From positions 1,302,001-1,366,000 of the forward strand of contig OOIN01000004.1 in the NCBI GenBank assembly GCA_900323505.1: 64,000 bases of DNA, written 5' to 3'. Below the pieces are notes generated by a model that was not told the DNA's origin, ran no database searches, and saw only the letters and a program-made list of their open reading frames with translations. The position numbers were made by a program, and so were the translations under genes. The DNA is from Ustilago trichophora (lineage: Eukaryota; Basidiomycota; Ustilaginomycetes; Ustilaginales; Ustilaginaceae). Positions 1 through 12,156 of this stretch are shown here, one piece after another (position 1 is the stretch's first letter; each line of letters begins with the position of its first letter).

Positions 1-479
1 ATTGCTTGGTGGGGTTGAGCAGGGCTTGAGCGGCAGAGAGGACGTAGCCGCGATCAATGCGTTCAAAGGCAGACATGCTACCGGCCGCTGCTCGGGTGGT
101 ACCCATGGTGATAAAGATTGCGTCGGCGGCGGGGATCGAGGTGAGTTTGGCCTTTTCGGTGGGATCGCCGGTGTGAAGCTTTTCGAAATCGACAAGGATC
201 TCTTTGTACTCGACGTTGGATGCTACAGTAGGTGGGGAGGGGTGAGGTCGGCGTGCGAAAGAATATACGGTCGAATAAGGAGATTGATCGGAGACAAGGA
301 GCGAGAGAAGGGGTTTGCCTACTGCTCCCGATGCTCCGAGGCTGCGCATGCAAGTAGGTTGAGAAGCAAATACAACATGTCAGCTCACGATCAAACCGCA
401 AATTAATCAAGCAAGAAGGCAGGTCAACTTACATGACGGCAGTGCCCTCAGCACCAGCAGTAGCGGCAATAGTTGACAT
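1..479 (-). CDS. FMP52: FMP52-like NAD(P)-binding Rossmann protein, 5' part (partial)
   Basis: The gene runs off the left edge of the window, so only its N-terminal part is seen. Exon 1 is 433-479 and starts with ATG at 479. A 91-bp intron (342-432, donor GTAAGT, acceptor GCAG) joins in frame to exon 2 (341 down to 1). The splice creates the motif ILGASGAVGK, a nucleotide-binding Rossmann glycine loop at about residues 16-25. Further on there is ITMGTTRAAAG followed by a segment FERIDRGYVLSAAQA. This matches the Fmp52 family, in which a TTRAAAG sequence follows the second half of the fold and precedes an ID...N/V..AQA helix. Fmp52 is an atypical short-chain dehydrogenase-like protein linked to the mitochondrial outer membrane in yeast; its substrate is unknown. 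The family call rests on these motifs. The rest of the protein, including any catalytic Tyr/Lys, lies outside the window. Confidence 0.8.
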
Positions 480-2347
480 GATGCTATCTGAGTATCTCAA
501 GAGTGGTCTTGACCGTATGCGATCAAGTTGAGATATGTGGTGGTAGCAGAAGAAGAAGAAGAAGAAGAAGAAGAAGGCAAGATGTGATGTCAATTGCTGT
601 ATGTGTGTTTTTTAACAAAAAAAGTCTCGCTGATGCGTTGTGCATACAATGCATTTGCCATTTTTCTGGAAAGGCTACGCGTGCTCGCAGCCACCACGGC
701 GCGATGATTGCGTGTGGCTTTAGGGCTAGACCCGACTGTGAAAGCTGGCAAGCTGGTCCGTGTGAACGACCGGGACATCACATTTTGACATTGCTTTCTC
801 ATCTTGATCACCTGCGTTGCGCTAAACATTGTGTGGACAGGCTTCCAAGATGGTCCACAATGCCCAGTATTGTCTCAGTCCGGGCGCTGACAACGGACGA
901 ATGATGGGCGAGGTTCGTCGGAGTGTCGACTGATTCATAGCCGGTGGAGGTATTGGTCCATCGAGCCCGATACAAGTATCGGGCTGCCGATTGTCATAGG
1001 TCACATTCGCTCGCAGCGACAATGCCCAGCAGCGTAGAGCATCTGTACCTCTTTGACTCGCCTTGCCGGTTGTACAGTACAGTACAGTACAGTATGCTAT
1101 CACATGTAGACGGACGAGATCTCTCGATTGTTCCTACAGCAGCGCGATGAACGCAGCGTTACTTGACAACATGCTACCTCGGCCCCGATAAATGTCGTAG
1201 AATCCCGCTCAGATAGCCGTTGTCTGCTGCCCGGGACCTGCTTGTCCGCACCACTTCTCAAAGATGACGGCCCCTCTAAAAGCCTAACAACCAACGGATG
1301 CAAACGAATGTCTTGTGATGGCGCGATTAGGAAGGTCCGTTGTTGGTGCTAAGCGAAGCGAACAGGGGTCGGCTAAGCAACGACGTGCAGCGCCAAGCCT
1401 CGCTCGCACCTCTTGCATTTAGCCGGTTTCCCATTTCTTTCTGCCTTTTGCTATTGCCATCCACAGCCCCCCTCTCCTTTCGTTTGCCTGTGTTAGTGGT
1501 ACAAGAAGGATGTCGTGTGTGTGGCATACACACGCCCGTGAATAGATGGTAAGAACATCAAGCTAGTACGAGTATGGAAGGGCTTCTTCCGAGTCTTGGC
1601 ATTTTTTTATATATATTTGATTTTGGACCCTTCCAACTGTGCCATCGCCCCTCCGCTCCGCTTGGTCCGAACCAATCGTAAAGCCCCTCGTGATCAATCT
1701 CTTGCCTAGCTGAATGCACGCTTATCTTGTATATCACTCTTCCCCCACATCTACAGAATTGGTGGCATTGTATGCAGAAGTCTGCGTCGCCGATGCGCCA
1801 ATGGTGTCTGTATGTGTATGTGTGTGTGTCTCAGGGCTCTATTTGGTCGTTTCGGATGCTGGATTTCCGCCAGCTCGCGCGGCGCCCCCCCTGTTTTGCT
1901 TGTTAGCGCCGCTGGTACTGATTACGATCTGTGACAGCGTCTTTCTCCATCCATGGCTGTCGTTCAACTTGCTTGATAGACGAGAGAAAGATGCCGATGA
2001 TGATGGTGGACTATGCGATGCGGCTGTGTCGCAACCGAGCTCAATCGCTTGCATCGGCCCACCCTCTCCCGTATCCATATTCTTAACCTTCTTCTCGCCT
2101 GCTCTCAGCATTATGAACAAGCTCACACCTATCGCCACAACCTAGGTAGCTTCTAGAGGCCTCAGTAATAGCTAGCTAGCTCCTCGTTCATGAGTAGCGC
2201 GTACCATCGTCGCTCAACACCGTCAAGAGTAGATTCAAAAAAACTATAAAGACTAGATCAGTTTCTCTACAACTTCTCTTAGTAAACCATCGCCCCATCC
2301 ACTCATCCCTAGACCTCTAGACCTCCACGCGTCTCCCATCCTACAAG
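480..2347. other. Divergent intergenic region FMP52 / aminopeptidase (1.9 kb)
   Basis: No gene could be supported here. It holds an (AAG)n tract at about 547-576 close to the FMP52 start, a TACAG pentamer repeat at 1071-1096, a short TA run at about 1608-1618 and a GT microsatellite at about 1809-1828. Open frames at 1714-2145 (+) and 1839-2138 (-) overlap each other, lack a convincing start context and show no recognisable domain. The pyrimidine-rich stretch 2270-2345 is the likely leader of the aminopeptidase. Confidence 0.5.
1071..1096. repeat. TACAG pentamer repeat, GTAC-palindrome family
   Basis: About five tandem copies of the pentamer TACAG beginning with TGTACAGTAC. It belongs to the dispersed GTACTGTACAGTAC family found at many intergenic places in this window. 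Confidence 0.85.
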
Positions 2348-3981
2348 ATGATGAAGCTGAACCTTCTTCAGCTGACCACTTTGGCCCTCGTCCTTCTTAC
2401 TGGCCAAGAGGCCCTTGCTCGTCCAGGCAAGCTTCGCCCCGTCGAATCGGTAAGCATTTCATCTTCCATCCCTTTCTGTTTCACATTTAAGCTGATTTTC
2501 ACATCTCGCTAACACTTTATCTTTTCTTTCTTGCTTGCCATTCTGATGTGTCTTTTTGATGCCCACAGAAACGCCTGCGAAACGACATTAAGCGAAAAGC
2601 GCTTCTCGACGGCTCCCGTCAGCTCCAATCCCTCGCCTATGCCACCGCTGAGCGCAACCGCGTCTTTGGTTCACCCGGACACAAAGCCACTGTCGAATAC
2701 ATCCAGAAAGAGCTCTCCAAAGCTGGCGATTACTACGACGTCTACCTCCAGCCTTTTACCGCCACCTATGCCGAGCACTCTGCTGAGGTGGCTATCGACA
2801 ACCAGCCCGTCAAATCCGTCACCTTCACCTACTCGCCCAATGGCAAATTTGACGATGTCGAGGTGGTCAATGTCAACAACCTCGGGTGCGATCAGACAGA
2901 CTTCCCTGCATCAGTGCAAGGTAAGATTGCACTGATCAAAAGGGGTAGTTGTCCATTTGCCACCAAGGTTGCTAGGGCAGGCAATGCAAAGGCGGTTGCA
3001 GCCATCATTTACAACAATGCGCCAGGGGATGTGGCGGGTACGCTGGGTAGCCCTGGTCCTGTTGCCGAGGGTTCGTTTGTTCCCGTGGCTGGTTTGACGC
3101 AGGAGGTGGGTGATGCTCTTGCTGCTAGACTGGCTGCAGGTGAGAAGGTAACGGCGGATATGGACCTCGAAGGCGTCGTAGAGGACCGTGTTACTCACAA
3201 CGTCATCGCCGAGACCCGCACTGGATCCAAGGAGCAAGTAATCATGGTGGGCGCTCACTCTGATAGCGTTGTTGCCGGACCAGGAATCAACGACAACGGT
3301 TCCGGCTCCGTTGCCCTCTTGACCATCGCCAAGGAGCTCTCAAAGTACAGTGTCAACAACGCCGTCCGATTCGCCTGGTGGTCCGCAGAGGAATACGGCC
3401 TCCTCGGAGCCGAGCACTACGTCGGCGAACTCAACCAACAACAAAAGGACCAAATCCGCCTCTATCTCAACTTTGACATGATCGCATCCCCCAACTACGT
3501 CCTTAGCGTTCACGATGGCGATGGAAGTACCTTCAACCTTACCGGTCCTGCAGGATCAGCCCAGGCGGAAGCAATGTTCTTTGACTACTTTAAGAACATC
3601 GCCAAGCAACCCTTGATCGAAGGACCTTTCGACGGACGCAGTGACTATGGACCGTTTTTGGACGCAGGAATCGCAGCTGGAGGCCTCGACACCGGCGCAG
3701 AGGGTCTCAAGACTGAGGAAGAGGCCAAGCTCTTTGGTGGTAAGGTGGGCATCGCTTACGATTCCAACTATCACCAGGCCGGTGACACCATCGACAACTT
3801 AAACATGGAGGCCTTTGAGATTAATGCAAAGGCTATCGCTCATGCCGTGGCAACCTACTCGACTTCGTTCGACAGCTTGGGTCCTAGGGAAGCAAAGAGC
3901 GCCAACAACAAGAGAGATACTTCTGCAAAGAAAGTTGACCACTCGACTCACCGCTGCGGAGGCGACCTCGCTCTTCTCTAG
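2348..3981 (+). CDS. Secreted M28-family aminopeptidase with PA domain
   Basis: Exon 1 is 2348-2449 and exon 2 is 2569-3981, separated by a 119-bp intron (donor GTAAGC, acceptor CACAG). The product is 504 residues. Residues 1-25 are a signal peptide (MMKLNLLQLTTLALVLLTG core) with probable cleavage after ALA, so the enzyme is extracellular or vacuolar. A protease-associated (PA) insert lies at about residues 125-235. The M28 co-catalytic zinc site is complete: H264 and D276 in the HSD...NDNGSG segment, the Glu pair E308/E309 in SAEEYG, D337 in NFDM and H436 in YHQAGD. This is the arrangement of fungal leucine aminopeptidase Y-type enzymes, which release N-terminal residues from peptides. The short basic stretch IKRKA after the signal peptide may be a propeptide boundary (inference). 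The gene converges on ATP-citrate lyase. Confidence 0.9.
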
Positions 3982-4320
3982 AGCTGTATTACCATCGCCA
4001 CGAGTGTGACCGAATACGATTGTAGATTGATTCCAGACTGAAGCCTTGTGTGCTTGCCTCTTTAACCTAGGCCACCTTGAGACGGTTGACATTGCTCCAA
4101 GACTCTTTGTCGCGGCTCGCAGCAAAAATCCATGGACTGCTGTCCTTAAAGTTTGCAACGCTTTGGTCGCATGTGTCTGCTAGTCCCACAGGCAGACTTG
4201 AACTCGTCTGTTCACCGACTAGCACACGGATCAAAAGATCAGACCGAAGCAGAGCTACTTGCAGCATCACATCCTCGCTGCCCATCCGCCCATCCTCGTC
4301 AGCCATCCATCCGATCTGCA

Positions 4321-4397
4321 ACTGTACAGTACCCTAGAGTGAGATGAACGGTCACCAACAATCTGATCCTCGCCTCAGAGCCCGACTGTACAGTACT
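4321..4397. repeat. Two ACTGTACAGTAC palindromes 52 bp apart
   Basis: ACTGTACAGTAC at 4321-4332 and ACTGTACAGTACT at 4385-4397; both share the same core as the other dispersed elements. Confidence 0.85.
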
Positions 4398-4581
4398 TGC
4401 TCCGAACGAGGCTTCAAGGTACTCCTCCTTTTTGCAGTCACAAGTCCTGAGCCCGCTTTGCCTTTTTCTCTTGCTCTGAACGAGGCACAAGTGTGCACTT
4501 CTCGTTTCGAGTGTGAGATACATTGATCGAGCCGTTGGCGCCGAGCCTGTACCTGTCCTTGCGTTACATGAGGCGTAATCA

Positions 4582-4597
4582 TGTACTGTACTGTACT
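4582..4597. repeat. TACTG pentamer repeat
   Basis: TGTACTGTACTGTACT, three TACTG units; reverse-complement orientation of the TACAG repeat at 1071. Confidence 0.85.
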
Positions 4598-4999
4598 CTT
4601 CAGTCACAATGCTGGCCAGACGGGTCGACCGCTATTCATGGACCCCATAATCTAAATTTGCACCCTGTGTCCCGTCGAAGCATCGTGCGACCCCTGTCAA
4701 ACTTAAAGCCCCCACACACAAACGAAAAGATATGCGCGATGATTCTGAATTAAACCATCAAAGCCAAAAAGCCGTTTCTAAGATCAGATGACTAGCCTTA
4801 CCATCCGATCTCGACTGAAAGCTAAAGCCTATGCGCTAAAAAACAAAGCAAATGAGAGAAACAAGTGTACACTAAAAAGCCAGGAACTAGGAAAGAAGAG
4901 AAAAGAAAAGACCCATGGGGAAAAAAACTGGAACAATATGATGTTGATGCTGCGTTAAATCGTGACGCTCCCTTGCGATCACATTTTGATGTGCGAAAT

Positions 5000-7900
5000 T
5001 TACTTCTTGAGGGTACCCATGACACGAGCAGGGGTGGCCATCTCAATGTGGAAGTCGTCAGCGGGGTGACGGTAGAGACCGGCCTTGAGGCGCTTCTGGT
5101 CAATGTGGTGACCGATGAAACCGATCGATCGGCCGAGGGTGAAGATACCGTTGAGGAAACCGTAGCTGAGGTAGTCACGGGCCTCCTCGATGGTGAAGGC
5201 ACCCGAGTCACGGAGCAAGTCGACGAAGCAGACAGCAAGGCATCCATCGACGTTGAGGATGAGGGTGTCCTTCTTGGCGGTGGTGACCTTCTCGACGGCG
5301 AGGGCGTAGTCGAGCATCTTGTGCGAAGGGAAGTTCTTGAGAACAAACTCCTTGACAACCTGGACACGGTAGTCGGGGTTCGAGACCGACTTGATCTTGT
5401 GGCCAATACCGGGGATGAGCTTGTTGCCCTTGCGCATGCTGTCGACAAACTCTCGGGCAGTCATACCACGGTCGTAAGCACCCGAGAACTCGGTAGCAGC
5501 GTCATCGAGAGCACCACCGAATCGGTCACCAATGGTGAGCAAACCGGAGACGAGCGACGAGATCAAGTCCTTACCAGCACGCGAGGTGATGATGGTGTTC
5601 ATGGCACCCGACACAGCCGGACCGTGGTCGGCAGTGAGCATGAGAGCCATCTCGATGAACTTGGTGCAGTAGTCGGGGAGACGGCGCTTGAACCAGAGGA
5701 GCGAGATAACGCCACCGATGCCCATACCCGACTCGAAGACCTCGGAGATCTTGACACCCGAGTACATGAGCTCGGATCCACGCTCGTCCGAGATGGTCGA
5801 GATGAAGGCAGCGGGCTTTCGAACCATGCCAAGCTCCTGGGCCCACTTGTAGTCGACGGGGATGGCAGGAGCGGGGCGCTCGGGCTTGGGCTGGACAACG
5901 CCCTGTGCGACGAGCTTGTTGTAGACCTCACGAATGACCTGGGGCAGGTCCTCGAAGGTGTCAGGGACGATGAAGCCAGCAGCCTTCATGGCGGCGTTCT
6001 TGGCCGAGGCAGTCTCCATGTCGCTGTTGGCCATGGAACCGGCGTGACCGAACTGCACCTCGGTGGTGAACATCTTGGCGCAGGTACCGATGGCCCAGGC
6101 AACGATGGGCTTCTTGATGGTGCCCTTCTTGACGGCCTCAATGACGCGGTACTCCTCGATACCACCGACCTCACCGAGAAGGACGAGCATCTTGCACTCG
6201 GGGTCCTGCTCGTATCGGAGGAGGTGGTCGATGAAGGTGGTACCGGGGTATCGGTCACCACCGATGGCGATACCCTCGTAGGTACCGTTGGTGGTGATCG
6301 AGAGGATGTTGTTGAGCTCGTTCGACATACCACCAGACTTGGAAACGTAACCGACGGAACCGGGGCGGTAGAGCTTGGACGAAAGGATGTTGTCCATCAT
6401 ACCACCCGAGTTTCCGATGCGGAAGCAACCGGGCTTGATACCACCGACGGTGGCGGGGCCAATGATGAGGACACCGGCCTTCTCGGCACGGTGGAGGATC
6501 TCACGGGCGTGACGCTCGGGAACACCCTCGGCGATCAGGGCAAGAGCGCGAATCTGGGGGCAGTCGAGCACCTCGAGGGTGGACGAGTAAACGGATCGGC
6601 TGGAGGCAAAGTTGACGACAACATCGGCGTCAGGGTGCTTGGCAACAGCCTCCTTGATGCTGGTGTAGACGGGGAGAAGCGTCTCCTTGGTACCCCAATA
6701 GAACTTCTGGATGTGGTGACCACCGAAGGGGTAGATCATGGCAGCGACCGAGGGAGTCTTACGACCGCACGAGAAGTCAAAGTCGAGCATGCCCTGGATA
6801 GCACGGGGCTGCAGACCGAAGACGAGCGAGCGGGTGTTGGCGTCGAAGGGACGGTAAGCGGGGCGCTCGCCAGTGGTGGAGCCAGCACCAAAGTGGACAA
6901 TCTGGTCCTGGGGCTGGACACGCTCACCAGTGGCGTGATCGACGGTACCGACGGTCTTGTCCTCGGCCTTGGAGCCGTTGGCAGCACCACCAGCGGGGGT
7001 CTGAGCACCCGAGGGAAGGGCGTTCTGCTGCTGCGAGGCAAGGGTGACCTCCTCGAAGGTCTTGACACCGAGGGCGAGAGGCACAATGTCGGTAATGTGG
7101 GTCTCGGGGCCGAAGACCTGGATCTCGACACCAAGGTCCTCACCGAGGAGGCGCATGGCCTTGAGACCCTCCTGGTAGTTGGGACCACCACGGCGGACAA
7201 AGATGCGGACGCCGTGCTTGGCGAGCGAGAGCTTGTACTCCTTGAGGGCACGGATGATACCCTTGAAGGTGGAGGCGACGTTGGTGAAGTTGGCGATACC
7301 ACCACCAATGATGAGGAGCTTGCCCTTGGGGTTGACCTCACCGCGGGTCATGAGGTCGAGGAGAGTCTTGGCGTACTCGAAGGTCTGGCCCTCGGAGGGT
7401 GCACCCGAGTACTCTCCGTAGTTGGCGAGCTCGTGGGCGTAGCCGTGAGCAGCAATGGCGTCCGAGTAGACGACCGAAGCACCACCACCGGCCACCATGG
7501 TCCAGATGCGGCCAGTGGGGTTAAGGACAGTGAGTTTGAGCGAGGCACCGGTACCAGCGTCGAGCTTGGCAATGTAGGCCTCTTCCTTGGTCAGGTCACG
7601 ACCGAAGGGAGCGGGCCAGTACATGGGCGGGCCACGGTCCTCGCCCTTGTTGCCGGCAGCACCACCGGTGCCCATGTAGATGGAGGGGTCACGGGCGATG
7701 GCCCACTTGGGACCGCAGATGAAGTCGGCGGTCTGGTCGAGCTTGGCAGCCATGTCGAGGTAAACGATCTGGCCATCGTCGGTGGCAACGAGGGGGTTGA
7801 TCTCGAGGTAGGCAAAGTGGAGGTCGACGTAGACCGAGTAGAGGCGGATCAAGAAGTCGGTGAGAACCTCACGCTTGGCAGCAGGAACACCACCGAGGAG

Positions 7901-8694
7901 GGTGGCGGTCCACTCCTCGCGCTTGGGGAAGGCAGCCGAGGGGTCGGCGGGGATAAGGAGCTTGAGAGCCTTGGCGTCGACATCACCGACATCGACACCA
8001 CCCTCGTGGGTGAAGAGGATCCAGTCACCCTCTCGTGCCGAGTTGATGCAAACGTAGAACTCGGTGTCGGCAGGGTGGGGGCAGAAGGGCTCAACAATGA
8101 AGTTGTTAAGGGTACCGGTGACGGACTCGACCTGCTGGGCCTTACCGGCACGCTCCTTGATCCAGGACTCGGCGTCGGCCCAGTCGCAGTTGAGCTTGAG
8201 AAGGCCAGCCTTTCCACGACGCTTGATGAGCTGGTCTGGCTTGGCAACGAGCTTGGAGGACTGAACCCACGCTGGGAGCTGCGAGGCATCTGTGATGGTG
8301 TTGCTGGTAGGATCCCAGGCAATCTGGGCGACCTTGGGTGCAGGAGCGACAAAGTCGGCGTTGACCTTGAGGTCAGCGTGGGCCAGAGGCGAGCGAGGCA
8401 ACCAGTAGTTGACCAGGAGCTTGGCGTCGAACTCTCGGATGGCTGTTGGGAGGAATAGTGGGATGCAACCAGGAAAAAAAGACTCAGTCTCAATTCGCAC
8501 AAAAAGCGAGCCAAACGCCGTCTCGATCTCTGCGTCGATCAGCTCGATTCGAGTCTGATAGCAAGCCGTTTCGAACTGAATGACGCCAGAACAAAGTCTA
8601 GGTTGGAATGCACGTATTCTGAGCCATTATCGCTTGCTACTGCAGAGCAAAAGGCTGTCAGAATAGGCCTTAAATACGTACCTTTGGAAGACAT
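5000..8694 (-). CDS. ACL1: ATP-citrate synthase (lyase), single-chain fused form
   Basis: ACL makes cytosolic acetyl-CoA and oxaloacetate from citrate, CoA and ATP, feeding lipid synthesis. Exon 1 is only 13 nt (8682-8694, encoding MSSK plus one base). A 239-bp intron (8443-8681, donor GTACGT, acceptor ACAG) leads to exon 2, 5000-8442. The splice restores [14 protein letters not shown], which matches the conserved ACL N-terminus; the open frame upstream of exon 2 has no ATG, supporting this model. The protein is 1151 residues. The N-terminal half has the ATP-grasp/citrate-binding part ([17 protein letters not shown] segment reads [14 protein letters not shown]), the middle has the CoA-ligase domain with the phosphohistidine H804 in FGHAGSMAN, and the C-terminus is the citrate-synthase-like domain. 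One fused chain is the animal and basidiomycete form; ascomycetes use two genes. A low-complexity linker with [14 protein letters not shown] separates the halves. Confidence 0.97.
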
Positions 8695-11494
8695 TATGAA
8701 CGATCAAAATCAAAGATAAATGGCGGAGTGAAGAACGGTCGACTGGGAGCTCTACGAAGGTGGTCAAGGACGACTTTACGAGAAACTCTTTAGGAAGCGA
8801 TGTGGGGCGACAGTGAGTAAAGGCTAGATACTCAAGGCGACGATGTTCGCAGAAGGACTGATCAGTAGACAATCAGGTGAAGGGTAGTAGGTGGTGACAA
8901 GAAGCAAAGAAAGGGGAAGAAGAGTCGATGACAGCGGGAGGGATGAGGATGGTGATGAGGAAAGGGAAGATGCCGCGGCGAGATGAGGATATACGATGGG
9001 ATCAGTGGCTACGCACAGGCGCGAATGAGAAGCCAGAAGCAACACGCTTTCCTTTTGGCTGGTTGATCGTCTGCCTGTTTCAGACGAATGGCTCGAGAGC
9101 GCAACAATGTCTATTCGAGCCGGACCACAAACGACCCAACAAGAAAGAGTCGACCAAAAACAAAAAAAAAAAAGGAGGGAGAGAGGCACGAGCGGACAGG
9201 CCACCGTCTGTAAGCGAACAGCTTTCTTCTGTGCAGCAAAAGCGTGGGTGCCAGACCAACACTTTTTTTTTTTTTTTTTTTTTTCTTTTTGAAAATGTCG
9301 CGCCACTCTTTGTCTCTCTAGACGCTATTGCTGCTGCAGTTGGTGTGTGTGACGTTTACCGGAAAAGTTGGAATTTCGCGTACCCGAATCCCTCACCGCT
9401 CTTTGATTTGGACCAACAACTACACTGCCCCAGCACTGCCAAAAAATTATTTCTTAATTATATTTCAACGAAAAAAAAAACCCCTCTTCGCACGGTTAGA
9501 TATCGCAGTGATCTCGGCACTCGCGACTTAAAAGAAGATTTTGGAAGGAAATCCGCGTGGACTTTGGATTTCTTTAAGGCAGCAGAGACACAGAGACGCT
9601 GATCATGTGGTGTGTGTGTGTGTGGTGTGGATCGATTTCGGAAAGGAATCCCAAATTTATTTTGGTTTCGTGTTTCGTTCGCTCGAGTATCCGTCCTTTC
9701 AGTTGCCTTTCCAGCTTGCTTCAACGTCGCTCACTCCGAGACCAGGACGAAACAGTTGGCTGTCATCACGCTAGATCGTAGCGACTTGAAGCTGTGATGA
9801 TTCGACTTCCGGAATGCATGTCGTTCTCTAGACCCTGTGCTGGCTGGCTAGCATGCAGTAGGAGTTTCCAACTCATTGACGTTGAGGATGAGAGTGAGCC
9901 CACTTCCAACAGGCAGTCTGATGCTTCCCAACGAATGAGAAGCGCATATCGCTCTCTCCATCTCGGAGATGGTGCTCCCTTCCAAGTCACAATCGACACT
10001 GCAGCTTCCAGACCGAAATGAAACAATCGCCCGCAGAGCAAGGCAGCCTGCCAAGTCCTTCAGCTGCGTGGCTGTCGGGCTCGAGCTATGAGCGATCCTG
10101 TAGACGTTGCATCTCCACTGTACAGCGTTGATCTCTCCGCTTTCTACCGGTCAATAGCTAGAGAAGAAATGGCCTGATCCTGCTTCGCCACAGGGTGAGT
10201 GATCGTTGTCGCCGTCGACGTCTTGTCTGGCGCCGCTTTTCTTCGCACCATGCAGGACCTGCATTCTGGACTTGATCCTGATTCTTCCGCACTCCAGTCT
10301 CAACGGCGAATCAGTCAACTCTTGGCCGTTGATCTTGAGCTGGACCTCATCGGCATGATCACCGCACACACAAGCCACTTTGTTGCAAATCAGCACCTGC
10401 TCAGACCGCCCATACCGCACAGTGTTATGTGTAAGATTCTTCGCCTCACTCCCTCGGAAGCCAAGCTTGCAAGCTTTGATCGATGCATCTTGCTGTCCTG
10501 TATTCACAGGGCATTATAGGGACTGACAATCCGGAAGTATCCGGCAACGCCAGTTCTTGCCAAGCGAAGATGTGAAAGAAGGGTCGTGTGTGCGTGTGTG
10601 TGTCGCGCTCTGCTCTTCCATAGAGAAGATCGGCCTGTCACGCGAACGCTACTCTCTGCCATTACAGTACCGACGCGATAAGATTTCAGATTTTCAAGAG
10701 GAAGGACCCTCTCTCGCTTCAACTTGTCTAGCTAGAGAGAGCCTGTCGGATCGTCCGAGGGTTGTGAGACAGCAAATCATTTTTTATTTTTTTATTTTTT
10801 TAGCTACTTTTTTGGGGGTTTCCTGCAGCCTGCTTTTTGGGACGCAGCTCGACCTGCGGTAGGAAATTTAAGAAGGAAGGAAAATTAAGAAGGCTACAGG
10901 CACGAGGACACACCGGAAACTTTTTGGGACAGAATGAAGAACAGATGTTACCGCCAGAGAAGAAAGAATTGCTCGCTCTCGCTACTCTCTTCTTGTTGAT
11001 TGAAGCACTGCTTGCAAGTAGATCTCATATTTGAATCATAAGCCAATCTATATCAGATATGTTGCACTATATGCCATCATAACGGCTAAGGGCTTAAGAC
11101 GAGGTCAAGACTTTTTGCTGTCAAGGATCCAGGGCTTGGAGGCGGTCCCGAAGTGACATGCGAAACCCTTGATTTCTGACCTGGCTTGTTGGGATCGTCT
11201 GGCGAGACCCGCACGCGTATCGCAGACGTTGCTGCCTCTTTTTTCAGGTCTGGCCTCTGGTAGAATCGATTGTCCTTCATCGATATTGTGTTTTTAACAG
11301 GTCATGTTAGGCCGGTAGAATTTTCTGTTTTCATTTAAAAAAAAAAACAGCTGTGACAGTCTCGGAACTCGGAAAGCCCACACCGCGTGCGTGTGCTTTG
11401 ACAAGATCAACGCTTTCTTCCTCCACACCAAAGCATCCTTGCCACCTCGACTGGCCCTATCAACGACCAGACACTCTATTGATTTTTGCGAAAG
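8695..11494. other. Large divergent intergenic region ACL / PAC3 (2.8 kb)
   Basis: No gene could be supported. It holds a poly-T tract of 22 at 9263-9284, a GT microsatellite at about 9608-9628, another at about 10588-10601 and A/T-rich stretches at 10781-10812 and 11335-11347. Open frames at 9766-10041 (-), 10151-10507 (-) and 10199-10519 (+) overlap on both strands, have no recognisable domain and lack clear splice partners. A pyrimidine-rich leader of ACL ends near 8700. The size suggests long regulatory DNA for ACL or an undetected non-coding transcript. Confidence 0.45.
9263..9284. repeat. Poly-T tract (22 nt)
   Basis: Uninterrupted run of T, followed by CTTTTT, about 570 bp upstream of the ACL start codon. 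Confidence 0.9.
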
Positions 11495-12076
11495 ATGATG
11501 TCCACCGATCGTCCGAATGCAGGCATGTCAGCCCTCAGAGTCGAAGTCACCCCAATCACGAGCCCTGTCATACCTACCCAAACCCATACCGTCACCATCT
11601 CTGGTCACCCCACGACCGTCATCGCACAATCTTTTGCCGATCGAATCTTCATCACCATTACCCAGCTCAATAAGTTCGGAGTGCTGTACCAAGCCGTAAC
11701 CTCTTCCAACCCTTCTTCATCTGCCGGAGATCTTGCTTTCGAGGAGCCAGCGTCGACTTCGAGCTTGCCGCCTCCTCTACCCACAACTTCGGTCAGCAAG
11801 CTGGTCGGCACAGAGCCAAGTCCGGCACACACGGCTTTGTATCAATTGTACGTTACTCAAATCGCCAGTATTGTAAAGCATAGTCAGGGCGGACAGGATG
11901 CGCGTCCGCTGATCGTCTCTCTTGCGCTGAAGAGTTCAGCACAGGAAGGCCAGAAGCATACACCAGCTTATGGGGAGGACGATGACGAAGACGAATCGCT
12001 TCTCATGACAAGTCCAGAGGAAAGGGAGAGATTCATAGCCATCATGGAGGCTGTTCAGAGATGCAGGGTCTGGTAG
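11495..12076 (+). CDS. Proteasome assembly chaperone 3 (PSMG3/PAC3-like)
   Basis: Single exon, 193 residues from ATG 11495 (a second in-frame ATG follows directly). The segment TVTISGHPTTVIAQSFADRI followed by FITITQLNKFGVLYQA (about residues 29-65) matches the conserved PAC3/PSMG3 core, in which a short beta pair with T-x-V-x-x-x-F-A-D-x-I leads into a strand ending in TQ-x-x-K-x-G. PAC3 pairs with PAC4 and helps assemble the alpha ring of the 20S proteasome in the cytosol. A Pro/Ser-rich loop (about 75-108) and an acidic loop (EDDDEDE, near 160) are expansions relative to the about 120-residue human protein. The C-terminal helix SPEERERFIAIMEAVQRC is typical of the end of the domain. The gene converges with NBS1; the two stop codons are 80 bp apart. 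Confidence 0.75.
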   Translation: MMSTDRPNAGMSALRVEVTPITSPVIPTQTHTVTISGHPTTVIAQSFADRIFITITQLNKFGVLYQAVTSSNPSSSAGDLAFEEPASTSSLPPPLPTTSVSKLVGTEPSPAHTALYQLYVTQIASIVKHSQGGQDARPLIVSLALKSSAQEGQKHTPAYGEDDDEDESLLMTSPEERERFIAIMEAVQRCRVW

Positions 12077-12156
12077 AAACACATTCAGTTACAAGGTTCC
12101 ATTCACAGGCAGACATCAAAAGATGGAAACATGCGATAGGATTGCCTACCGGCTCA

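Larger units (their letters stand above)
3982..4999. other. Convergent 3' intergenic region aminopeptidase / ACL
   Basis: One kilobase between two gene ends. No coding region is supported. It contains three members of the GTAC palindrome family (4321-4332, 4385-4397, 4582-4597), unusual because this is a shared 3' region rather than a promoter. Confidence 0.5.

Noticed and set aside
1839..2138. Minus-strand open frame with a short hydrophobic start
   Set aside because: No ATG, and any upstream exon would have to overlap the aminopeptidase gene; an overlapping + frame exists as well.
4865..8458. 1197-codon open frame on the + strand opposite ATP-citrate lyase
   Set aside because: It is exactly antisense to a well-supported gene; its composition (Gly, Val, Leu, Asp, Glu) is what strong codon bias in the real gene produces, and it shows no domain.
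9766..10519. Cluster of overlapping open frames on both strands in the ACL upstream region
   Set aside because: None has a recognisable domain or convincing start and splice sites; the strands compete with each other. A non-coding RNA cannot be excluded.
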